Shown here: positions 7,454-15,130 of the stretch, in pieces
Position numbering within the stretch: position 1 is the first letter of the stretch
Layout of the letters: each line of letters starts with the position of its first letter
Source of the DNA: an uncultured Eubacteriales bacterium
GTDB taxonomy: Bacteria; Bacillota; Clostridia; Lachnospirales; Anaerotignaceae
Direction of reading: 5' to 3'
DNA length: 28,020 nucleotides
Assembly (NCBI GenBank): GCA_900548595.1
Contig: URLB01000006.1
Location: 1-28,020, forward strand
Position numbers and translations under genes: made by a program
Notes under the pieces: model-generated
Database searches by the model: none
What the model was told of the DNA's origin: nothing
Seen by the model: the letters and a program-made list of their open reading frames with translations, nothing else

Positions 7454-9727
7454 ATGGAGGACGAGCTTGTACTGGAAGGTACGGTGGAAGATGTAATTTT
7501 TCATAATGATGATAACGGATATGCCGTTTTCGATTTTAAATCCGATGACGGAGACGAAGTAATATGCGTCGGTACAGTTCCGCAGATAAGACGGGGCGAT
7601 ATGCTTAAACTGACCGGCGGAATGGTTATACATCCTACATACGGACTTCAGTTTAAAGTGGAATTTTATGAAAGAGTAGTTCCGACAACCGCCGTTGCAA
7701 TAGAAAAATATCTTTCATCGGGAATAGTAAAAGGAATAGGGCCGAAGACCGCAAAAAAGATAGTCGATAAATTCGGAGCGGCAACGTTTTATGTCATTGA
7801 AGAAAAGTTTGACAGACTGGTTGAGATAAAAGGAATAACGTATGATAAGGCTTTGGCTGTACATAATTCGTTTTGTTCCCAGAGAGATATAAGAAAAGTA
7901 ATGCTGTATTTGCAGGAGTTTGGCGTAACGCCTGCTTTTGCAATGAAAGTATATAAGAAATACGGTTACAGAACCATAGACATTATAAAAGAAAATCCGT
8001 ACAGAATGGCAGAGGATATTGCCGGAATAGGCTTTAAAACAGCAGACAGGATTGCATATTCAATGGGAATACCGACCGATTCGCCCAATCGTGTAAAATC
8101 CGGTATTAAATATATACTAAGCGAATCATTGCTTGACGGAAACGTATTTATGCCGAAGGACAGCCTTATAAGACAGGCCGGCGAAATATTATCCGTAGAT
8201 GAGGAAATGGTGGACAACTGCCTGAGGGAATTACAGATAGAACACAAAGTTTTTAATGAAAATATAGACGGAACAGACGCGGTTTACCTGATGACGATGT
8301 ACTATACAGAAATATCGGCTGCAAAAAAATTGCTGGAACTGTCTTTTTTTCATGACGACGCGGATTTAAGAAAAATAGACGATAAAATAGACGCAGTCGA
8401 GGACTTAAGCGGAATATGCCTTGCTAAACAGCAGAGAACCGCAGTAATAGAGGCTATGAGGGAAGGAGTCCTTGTAATTACGGGAGGCCCCGGCACGGGT
8501 AAAACAACTATAATTCATACGATTATCCAAATATTTAAAAGCAGCGGAATGGAAGTCGTTCTTGCGGCTCCTACGGGAAGAGCGGCTAAAAGAATGACGG
8601 AAACAACGGGAATAGAGGCTAAAACAATACACAGAATGTTGGGCGTTGCGTATGCCGATGATGACAACGGGCGTCAAAAGTTTGATAAAAACGAAACCGA
8701 GACGATAGAAGCTGACGTTATAATAATCGACGAGGTGTCTATGGTAGATATGCAGCTGTTCAATAATCTTCTGAAAGCCATAGAACCGGGTACAAGACTG
8801 ATACTTGTAGGCGACGCCAATCAGCTCCCGTCTGTGGCGGCCGGAAATGTACTGAAAGATATAATAAAAAGCAAAAAAATAAAGGTTGTACGCCTTACGG
8901 AAATATTCAGACAGGCGAGAGAGAGCGCTATTATTACTAATGCCCATAAAATAAACAGCGGAGAAGAGCCTGTTATGAACGGAAATAATACGGATTTCTT
9001 TTTTGTAAACGCACAGTATGCACCTGAAGTTCCGGGGAAGATAGTGGAACTTATAACCAAAAGGCTTCCTAAGTTCACGGGCGTAGATTCATTTTCCGAT
9101 ATGCAGGTGCTTACTCCCATGAGAAAAGGGGACATAGGCGCAGCAGGACTTAATAAAACATTGCAAAAAGCGTTAAATCCTCCGTCTGACGGAAAGAAAG
9201 AATATGAAACGTCTTCATGTACGTTCCGCGAAGGCGATAAAGTAATGCAGATAAAAAATAATTATAATATATCATGGAAAATCGAAAACAGATTGGGAAA
9301 AGTTATCGATGACGGAACAGGCATTTATAACGGAGACATGGGCATTATAAAAAGTATAAATAAGCAGGCGGAAACAATTACGGTTTTGTTTGACGATATG
9401 AGACAGGCTGTTTATGAATTTACTGCCCTTGACGAACTGGAATTGGCTTATGCGGTTACGATACATAAATCACAGGGAAGCGAATATCCCGTAGTTATAA
9501 TACCGATACACAGCGGACCGCCTATGCTTATGTCAAGAAATTTGCTGTATACGGCAGTAACGAGGGCGAAAAAGTTCGTAATAATAGTAGGACTTAAAAG
9601 CTCTGTAAACAGAATGGTTGCCAATGACAGAGAGGTTAGCAGATACTCGGGATTTGCTTACAGGCTGGAAACTTTGTACGATTTCATGCTGGAAACAGGT
9701 GATGACGGTGATACGATATCTTTCTAA
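7454..9727 (+). CDS. recD2: RecD2-type ATP-dependent 5'-3' DNA helicase (SF1B)
   Basis: RecD2 is a RecBC-independent helicase involved in replication-fork and repair processes in Firmicutes. The 757-residue protein has an N-terminal OB-like domain (LEGTVEDVIFHNDDNGYAVF) and helix-hairpin-helix repeats around 93-205 (GIGPKTAKKI and GIGFKTADRI). The Walker A motif GGPGTGKTT is at 344-352, APTGRAAKR near 372, and Walker B IIIDEVSMVD near 423-432. VGDANQLPSV and TEIFRQA follow, and a C-terminal UvrD_C_2 part has AYAVTIHKSQGSEYPVV. Length and order match the family. I chose ATG 7454 because GAGGGCGG lies 8 nt before it; an in-frame GTG at 7445 overlaps that site. The gene runs directly into comF with a 26-nt overlap, so the two form an operon. 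Confidence 0.95.
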   Translation: MEDELVLEGTVEDVIFHNDDNGYAVFDFKSDDGDEVICVGTVPQIRRGDMLKLTGGMVIHPTYGLQFKVEFYERVVPTTAVAIEKYLSSGIVKGIGPKTAKKIVDKFGAATFYVIEEKFDRLVEIKGITYDKALAVHNSFCSQRDIRKVMLYLQEFGVTPAFAMKVYKKYGYRTIDIIKENPYRMAEDIAGIGFKTADRIAYSMGIPTDSPNRVKSGIKYILSESLLDGNVFMPKDSLIRQAGEILSVDEEMVDNCLRELQIEHKVFNENIDGTDAVYLMTMYYTEISAAKKLLELSFFHDDADLRKIDDKIDAVEDLSGICLAKQQRTAVIEAMREGVLVITGGPGTGKTTIIHTIIQIFKSSGMEVVLAAPTGRAAKRMTETTGIEAKTIHRMLGVAYADDDNGRQKFDKNETETIEADVIIIDEVSMVDMQLFNNLLKAIEPGTRLILVGDANQLPSVAAGNVLKDIIKSKKIKVVRLTEIFRQARESAIITNAHKINSGEEPVMNGNNTDFFFVNAQYAPEVPGKIVELITKRLPKFTGVDSFSDMQVLTPMRKGDIGAAGLNKTLQKALNPPSDGKKEYETSSCTFREGDKVMQIKNNYNISWKIENRLGKVIDDGTGIYNGDMGIIKSINKQAETITVLFDDMRQAVYEFTALDELELAYAVTIHKSQGSEYPVVIIPIHSGPPMLMSRNLLYTAVTRAKKFVIIVGLKSSVNRMVANDREVSRYSGFAYRLETLYDFMLETGDDGDTISF

Positions 9728-10421
9728 ATTGATATTTCCTGAACGGTGTATATTTTGCGGAAAACCGACAAAGCTTCACAGCGGAAATCCATATTTATGC
9801 GAAAGCTGTGCCGAAAATATGCCGTATCTCAGACCGAACGGAGAAATTGATGAAAACAGTGCGGTAAGAGGCGTAAGTGTGTTCAGATATGAAGCCGTTA
9901 AAGATACTATTTTTAAATTCAAATATGACGGGTATAAAAACTATGGGAAAATACTCGGAAAATATATGGCTGATTATGTGATTGAAAATAATATTTGTGA
10001 TGTACTTGAAGCGGACATTATAGTACCGATTCCGTTATGGAAGAAAAAAGAGAAAGAACGAGGCTTCAATCAGTCGGCATTATTGGCTGAAGCCGTTTCG
10101 GATATAATCGGAATCCCTTTTGAAAACGAAGTGTTGATAAGAAACAGGAAAACAGTTCCGCAGAAAGGGTTGAGCAGAAGTAAAAGAAGCGACAATTTGA
10201 GAGGCGCATTCAGTCTGGGAAAAGGGTCTTCGGTAGAAAATAAGAAGGTAGTGATTGTTGACGACATATATACGACGGGAAGTACCGTTTATGAATGTTC
10301 GAAAATATTATACGGGGCAGACGCTGACAAAGTATTTTATCTGGCTCTGTCAGCGCCCGGTACGGATATTTTTGAGGTGGAATATACAGATAAAGACGTG
10401 ATAAAAGGCTTTGACGAATAA
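9702..10421 (+). CDS. comF: ComF-family phosphoribosyltransferase-like protein
   Basis: ComF proteins have a zinc finger and a type-I phosphoribosyltransferase domain and act in DNA uptake or repair, probably with helicases. The 239-residue protein has zinc ligands Cys16, Cys19, Cys33 and Cys36 (CIFCG and CESC), then IIVPIPLWKKKEKERGFNQS, QKGLSRSKRSDNLRGAF, and the PRPP loop VVIVDDIYTTGST at 183-195. ATG 9702 lies within the recD2 end. A GTG at 9708 is an alternative with better spacing from AGGTG. Coupling to recD2 matches a frequent pairing in Clostridia. Full competence genes are not visible here, so a repair role is as likely as DNA uptake. A terminator hairpin begins inside the last codons. 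Confidence 0.9.
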   Translation: MTVIRYLSKLIFPERCIFCGKPTKLHSGNPYLCESCAENMPYLRPNGEIDENSAVRGVSVFRYEAVKDTIFKFKYDGYKNYGKILGKYMADYVIENNICDVLEADIIVPIPLWKKKEKERGFNQSALLAEAVSDIIGIPFENEVLIRNRKTVPQKGLSRSKRSDNLRGAFSLGKGSSVENKKVVIVDDIYTTGSTVYECSKILYGADADKVFYLALSAPGTDIFEVEYTDKDVIKGFDE

Positions 10422-10442
10422 ATATCGTCGGAGCTTTTTTTT
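10402..10442 (+). terminator. Terminator overlapping the comF stop
   Basis: AAAAG with CT (from about 10404) and GACGA (10413-10417) pair with TCGTC (10425-10429) and AGCTTTT, with two U-G wobbles and a one-base bulge. A run of eight T (10435-10442) follows. It ends the recD2-comF operon. Confidence 0.75.
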
Positions 10443-10524
10443 ATTTACATGTAATTATAAACAGGTTTTGCGAATAAGTTATTTTAAGAGATTGTCCCAC
10501 ATTACGAAAGGAGAGAAGCTTAAA

Positions 10525-13119
10525 ATGAACTGGCATGACAAAACCGTAGATGAAACGCTTCTTATGCTTAATACGGACAGTAATATCGGTCTGAATGAAA
10601 AAGAAGCGGAGAAAAGACTGGAGCAATACGGACAAAACAGCATAGGGGAAGGGGTTAAAAGAAAGGGATTTATAAAAAAATTTTTTGAACAATTAAACGA
10701 CATCATGATAATAATATTACTGTCTGCTTCGGCAGCTTCATTCGGTGTATCATGGTTGAACGGTGACGCCGATTTTACGGATTCGGTTATTATTATAATG
10801 ATTGTGGTAATAAATGCTGTTTTAGGAGTCGTTCAGGAAAATAAGGCAGAAAAAGCAATTGAGGAATTGAAAAAAATGTCTGTTCCGCACGCAAAGGTTC
10901 TTAGAGACGGACATATCAAAGAGATCTCATCACAAACAGTCGTACCCGGAGACATAATTATTTTAGAGGCAGGGGACATGGTTCCGGCCGACGCAAGATT
11001 GATAAGCGGAAACACGATAAAAACAGATGAGTCTGCTCTTACGGGAGAATCTGTTCCTGTGTCAAAAGATGCTTCCCTAAGGATAAAAGAGGAAGCTCAG
11101 GCTGCGGATATGAAAAACATGGTATTTTCATCAACCTATGTAACATACGGCAAAGGAAGAGCTGTTGTAACGGCAACGGGTATGGATACGGAAGTCGGAA
11201 AAATAGCCGCAATGATAGCAAAGGATGAAAAAAATGAAACTCCTTTGCAGAAGAGACTTGACGGAACGGGAAAAATACTCGGATTATCCGCAATCGGAAT
11301 ATGCGCTTTGATTTTTATAATAGGAGTTATAAGAAAGTACGGGGCTTTTGAAATGTTTATGACCTCAATAAGCCTTGCCGTAGCCGCAATTCCGGAAGGG
11401 CTTCCTGCCATAGTAACAATTGTGCTGGCCATAGGCATGCAGGCAATGTCTAAAAAAAATACTATAGTAAGGACTCTGCCGGCGGTTGAGACGCTTGGCT
11501 CGGCACAGGTTATATGTACAGATAAAACGGGAACTCTTACAAAAAATAAAATGAAGCTTGTCAAAATAACGGACTCAAAGGAAAACACAAATCTTAACGA
11601 CAAGAGATTTATAATACGTTTGGCTGTGTTATGCACAGACTGCTATTTTGAGGACAGGCACTATATAGGAGAGCCGACGGAAACGGCCATAGCGGAGGCA
11701 GCGGAAGAGATGGGCGAGAAGAAATCGCGTCTTGAAAGTATTATGCCCAGGATAGATGAGATACCTTTTTCATCGGACAGAAAAATGATGACAACAGTAC
11801 ACGAATTCGGCAATGGAAATAATCTGTGCATAACAAAGGGTGCGCCGGAGAGGGTTCTGAATTTATGTGGGAAATATTCGGATGGAAGAACAATAGACCA
11901 AAGTGAAAGACGAAAACTTGACAAAATAAACGAGTCGATGACCTCATCGGCGTTAAGAGTTTTAGCGGTTGCATACAAAGAAACAGGAAAAAATGACAGA
12001 AATTATGAAAAAGGTCTGACCTTTGCCGGATTTATAGGAATGATAGACCCTCCGAGAGAGGAAGTGGCGCAGGCTGTGGAAGATTGTAAAAAAGCAGGAA
12101 TTAAAGTTGTAATGATAACGGGGGATCATGCGCTTACAGCGATGGCAATAGCCGAAAAAACAGGGATTTACAAAGACGGAGATTTAATATTTGACGGCGG
12201 ACAGTTGGAAACAATGAATCAGACACAGCTGGATGATAAGCTGGAAAAAATTTCGGTTTTTGCAAGGGTATCGCCTGAACATAAATTGAAAATAGTAAAC
12301 GCTTATAAAAGGAAGGGTAAGACCGTAGCCATGACAGGAGACGGGGTAAATGACGCTCCGGCGCTTAAAGCGGCAGACATAGGATGCGCCATGGGACAGA
12401 ACGGAACGGACGTTGCGAAGGGGGCGTCAGACATGATAATAACCGATGATAACTTCGCAACGATAGTCAGCGCGGTAAAAGAAGGAAGAATAATATACAA
12501 CAATATAAGAAAATCCGTTCATTTCCTTATTTCAAGCAACATAGGAGAAATACTCACGATATTTACCGCTATGATATTCGGATGGAGTACTCCTCTTTTA
12601 CCGATACATTTATTGTGGGTTAATTTAATTACGGATTCTCTTCCGGCAATAGCGCTCGGGCTTGACAGACCTGAAGAAAACGTTATGGAAAATCCGCCTG
12701 TAAGTTCAAATAAAAGCCTTTTTTCCGGAGGTCTTGGATATAGGATAGCCTATGAGGGATTTATGATAGGAATACTTGCCCTTACGGCGTTCGGAATAGG
12801 TCATAAATATTTTGACAACGGTGAAATACACAATATAAGCAGAACAATGGCATTTGCGGTTTTGAGTATATCTCAGCTGGTACATGCTTTTAATATGCGA
12901 ACTGATAAGTCTATATTTAAAATACATATATTCAGCAACAAATATCTGTGTATTGCATTTATTATCGGGGTCGCTATGCAGGCGGCGGTTATTATGATAC
13001 CGTTTTTGGCGGCTGTATTTGATGTAACGGCATTGAATTTGCAGCAGTGGGGGATAGTAGCCGTTCTGTCGTTTATACCGGTATTATTTGTAGAGTTTGA
13101 AAAGAAAATATTAAAGTGA
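10525..13119 (+). CDS. Calcium-translocating P-type ATPase (type II, SERCA/PMCA-like)
   Basis: This 864-residue membrane pump exports Ca2+ at the cost of ATP. It starts with a cation-ATPase N domain (residues 1-60), then TM1-2 (about 57-105). The actuator domain has LTGESVPVS at 172-180, and TM3-4 carries the Ca2+-site motif PEGLP at 290-294. The phosphorylation site is Asp333 in CTDKTGTLTKN. Further on come the nucleotide domain, MITGDHALTA, GDGVNDAPALKAADIG, and TM5-10 including HLLWVNLITDSLPAIALGLD with the Asn and Asp of the Ca2+ site. This motif set points to Ca2+ rather than Na+/K+ or heavy metals; Mn2+ remains possible. The start has AAAGGAG upstream. The frame stays open upstream to 10411, but that part overlaps the comF terminator and looks non-coding. 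No terminator is visible after the stop. Confidence 0.93.
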   Translation: MNWHDKTVDETLLMLNTDSNIGLNEKEAEKRLEQYGQNSIGEGVKRKGFIKKFFEQLNDIMIIILLSASAASFGVSWLNGDADFTDSVIIIMIVVINAVLGVVQENKAEKAIEELKKMSVPHAKVLRDGHIKEISSQTVVPGDIIILEAGDMVPADARLISGNTIKTDESALTGESVPVSKDASLRIKEEAQAADMKNMVFSSTYVTYGKGRAVVTATGMDTEVGKIAAMIAKDEKNETPLQKRLDGTGKILGLSAIGICALIFIIGVIRKYGAFEMFMTSISLAVAAIPEGLPAIVTIVLAIGMQAMSKKNTIVRTLPAVETLGSAQVICTDKTGTLTKNKMKLVKITDSKENTNLNDKRFIIRLAVLCTDCYFEDRHYIGEPTETAIAEAAEEMGEKKSRLESIMPRIDEIPFSSDRKMMTTVHEFGNGNNLCITKGAPERVLNLCGKYSDGRTIDQSERRKLDKINESMTSSALRVLAVAYKETGKNDRNYEKGLTFAGFIGMIDPPREEVAQAVEDCKKAGIKVVMITGDHALTAMAIAEKTGIYKDGDLIFDGGQLETMNQTQLDDKLEKISVFARVSPEHKLKIVNAYKRKGKTVAMTGDGVNDAPALKAADIGCAMGQNGTDVAKGASDMIITDDNFATIVSAVKEGRIIYNNIRKSVHFLISSNIGEILTIFTAMIFGWSTPLLPIHLLWVNLITDSLPAIALGLDRPEENVMENPPVSSNKSLFSGGLGYRIAYEGFMIGILALTAFGIGHKYFDNGEIHNISRTMAFAVLSISQLVHAFNMRTDKSIFKIHIFSNKYLCIAFIIGVAMQAAVIMIPFLAAVFDVTALNLQQWGIVAVLSFIPVLFVEFEKKILK

Positions 13120-13194
13120 AAATAAAAATAATTGGTACACTGACGGTTTGTCCGAATATTATATACAAAACGGACATGCAGGACGGTGAAAAAA

Positions 13195-13566
13195 ATGAAA
13201 GATTTGGCTTACAGATATTATTTTGACGGTTGGGGCTGCGGCCAGTGTATAATAAAAGCCGCCGATACTAAGTATGCTCTCGGTTTAAACGGAGAACTTA
13301 TTAAGGCTGTATCGGCGGCAGGTAACGGCTTTGGCTACAGCGGTTTATGCGCTGCTTCGGCGGCTGTAATACTTCTGTTTGGATATATGTTTGATGAAAA
13401 TACCGCCAAACGACTCAGAATAATGTTCTTAAACGAATTTAATATGAAATACGGTTCTTTTAACTGCTGTGCATTACAAAGAACGGAAGGCTGCGAAAAT
13501 ATCATTATGTATGCCGCCGATACGGCAGACAGAATGATTTCGGCAGAACTGAGAAATCAACTCTGA
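13195..13566 (+). CDS. C_GCAxxG_C_C-type small cysteine-rich protein
   Basis: The 123-residue product resembles the C_GCAxxG_C_C family of putative redox proteins. Cys15 and Cys18 lie in DGWGCGQCIIKA, where the family usually has NCAQA. A glycine-rich stretch GNGFGYSG precedes Cys52 in LCAASAAVILLFGY (family CGAxxG, here with Ala for Gly). Cys91, Cys92 and Cys100 follow in FNCCAL and EGCEN. Members often sit near redox or transport genes, but their reaction is unknown to me. I chose ATG 13195 because GGACGG lies 8 nt upstream; GTG 13186 overlaps that site. The gene follows the Ca2+ ATPase after 75 bp, with a TGTCCG/CGGACA dyad between them. Its last 10 bases overlap the end of the convergent gene. 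Confidence 0.72.
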   Translation: MKDLAYRYYFDGWGCGQCIIKAADTKYALGLNGELIKAVSAAGNGFGYSGLCAASAAVILLFGYMFDENTAKRLRIMFLNEFNMKYGSFNCCALQRTEGCENIIMYAADTADRMISAELRNQL

Positions 13567-14837
13567 TCTTGGTTGTTTTCATAGTCGTTCTGAGAGGGTA
13601 AGGCGGTTGTTTCTGACGTGATTTTAGAGATACGGTTTTTGAGAGTTTCGTTTTCTTTTGAAAGCGCTTCATATTTCATACGCCAACGTGCGGAGAGCGT
13701 GGCTATTTCTTCGTTTCTCTTTGCCAAAGTCGATGAAAGTTCTCCCAGACGGTCGTTCATAGAAGATATTTGCTTTTCATATTCCGCAGCTTGCAGGGAG
13801 TTTATCGGTGAAGCTTTTTGCTGAGGGATACTTTGAACAGTTTGATTTTCGGGAATAAACTGTGGATATATATCATCGGTTACGGGGAAAGAGTTATCAT
13901 TGGTATTTACTATAAGTTCATCTGACGAATATATGTTGTCAGATGAGAAATCAATATATTCCGATTTAACGCAAGATGAGTTTAAACGGATGTTCAGGTT
14001 TTTTACGGTTGAAAAATAAATATTTTCGGAATCCGAATGTACGGCGTAAACGTTGTTTTCATTATACATAAGGGCATAAAGTCTGCTGTTATGACAGAAA
14101 AGCAAACAGCTGCCGGATAGCTGACCCTCCCATATTACTCTTGCTTTTATCTGATGACCGGACTTTATGCCTTTATATATGAGTTGTGATGAAAACATGC
14201 CTTGCGCAAGATATAATATATGGCTTTCATCATTTTTAGTAAGTATTGAAATGTCATAACACGGCATGCTGGTTGCTAAAAGGTTTTCAGCCTCCGTCAT
14301 ATTTCCGTCGCATAAATTTAATGAACGATATTTTATTGTTTTATCGGAAATACGGTAGTAGATTTTTATTTTGTCAGTGTTTTCGCGCCCTATAAAATAC
14401 GGAGTGTTCGGAAAAGGCATTATATCGGACACTTTTTTAGGCTGTTCCCATTTATCCTTTTTCATTGAGCGTATAAAAAGGGATTCTGTATTGCTGTTAA
14501 TATTTTTGATACTGTAAAGCAGATGCACGGATTCCCCGTCCGTAAAAAAGGATATTCTCGAACAACTTTCGCCGAGATCTTTTGCTATAATTCTGGATAC
14601 CCAACGGGAGTAATTATAAAAACATAATACAGTTCCCTGATCTCCGTTAAACATAATATAAATTCCGTTATCCGTACACCATACGGAAAACATCGGAGAG
14701 GCGTTGTCGGCTATTTTTACGGAAGCGGACGAAGAACCTTTATGTATTTTGACAAAGAAAATAGAGCCCTGACTGTAATAGAAAACAAAAAGCATTCCGT
14801 TACATGCGCGTATTGTTTTGATATTTGAAGAATACAT
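13557..14837 (-). CDS. Orphan protein: probable beta-propeller followed by coiled coil
   Basis: I do not recognise a named family. The 426-residue product has no signal peptide or membrane segment. Residues 1-310 are a run of short beta strands with repeated patterns such as GMLFVFYYSQGSIFFVKI, GIYIMFNGDQGTVLCFY, SVHLLYS, SHILYLAQG and RLYALMYNENNVYAVH. This is like a WD/Kelch-type propeller reading one strand per 20-25 residues. Residues 310-350 are polar and proline-rich. Residues 352-408 form a charged heptad-like helix (DRLGELSSTLAKRNEEIATL, then KYEALSKENETLKNRI), a coiled coil. The tail is disordered and Asn/Gln-rich. The start is set by AGAGGTG 7 nt before the ATG. This architecture suggests a scaffold or adaptor. 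The 3' end overlaps the convergent cysteine-rich gene by 10 nt with no terminator. Confidence 0.7.
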   Translation of the reverse strand: MYSSNIKTIRACNGMLFVFYYSQGSIFFVKIHKGSSSASVKIADNASPMFSVWCTDNGIYIMFNGDQGTVLCFYNYSRWVSRIIAKDLGESCSRISFFTDGESVHLLYSIKNINSNTESLFIRSMKKDKWEQPKKVSDIMPFPNTPYFIGRENTDKIKIYYRISDKTIKYRSLNLCDGNMTEAENLLATSMPCYDISILTKNDESHILYLAQGMFSSQLIYKGIKSGHQIKARVIWEGQLSGSCLLFCHNSRLYALMYNENNVYAVHSDSENIYFSTVKNLNIRLNSSCVKSEYIDFSSDNIYSSDELIVNTNDNSFPVTDDIYPQFIPENQTVQSIPQQKASPINSLQAAEYEKQISSMNDRLGELSSTLAKRNEEIATLSARWRMKYEALSKENETLKNRISKITSETTALPSQNDYENNQDQS

Positions 14838-14842
14838 TTTAT

Positions 14843-14871
14843 CACCTCTAAAACAGTATATTTTACAGAGG
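14843..14871 (-). promoter_or_regulatory. Hairpin covering the ribosome site of the propeller/coiled-coil gene
   Basis: On the transcript CCTCTGTAAAA (complement of 14861-14871) can pair with TTTTAGAGG (complement of 14845-14853), bulging two bases. The Shine-Dalgarno AGAGGTG (complement of 14843-14849) then lies in the stem. This could limit translation; no ligand or partner is evident. Confidence 0.35.
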
Positions 14872-14915
14872 GGCAGATAATAACAAAAGGTTTTGATTAA
14901 ACCGATATAAGTCTT

Positions 14916-14950
14916 AAACAAAAAGCTGTCCCGACAAAAGGACAGCTTTT
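14916..14950 (-). terminator. Second terminator-like hairpin downstream of htpG
   Basis: AAAAGCTGTCC (14921-14931) and GGACAGCTTTT (14940-14950) are perfect 11-bp arms with an 8-nt loop. On the minus strand TTTTTGTTT follows. It lies about 140 bp beyond the first htpG terminator and 84 bp before the next gene. Confidence 0.7.
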
Positions 14951-15087
14951 ATAAAAGATTATTTAATTCCATTTAAGCTCAAAGTTTCCGGAAGAGGATT
15001 TGAATCTTAAAATAAGATAACATCGTGCTTTTGAATCGGCAATAACGAAGCTATAACATATAAAACAAGACAGAAAATTAATCATAA

Positions 15088-15116
15088 AGGGAAAAGACGC
15101 CTTTAAGGCGTCTTTT
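15088..15116 (-). terminator. htpG terminator
   Basis: AAAAGACGCC (15092-15101) pairs perfectly with GGCGTCTTTT (15107-15116) around a 5-nt loop, 14 bp past the htpG stop. On the minus strand the 3' arm ends in TTTT. Confidence 0.8.
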
Positions 15117-15130
15117 AAGTGAGTTAGGGG

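Noticed and set aside
10411..10524. N-terminal extension of the Ca2+ ATPase
   Set aside because: It overlaps the comF end and terminator and has no family similarity. ATG 10525 has AAAGGAG upstream.
15003..15034. tRNA-like T-loop (TTCAAATCC on the minus strand) beyond htpG, possibly an attachment site
   Set aside because: The T-stem does not pair, and there is no acceptor, D or anticodon arm and no integrase gene nearby.
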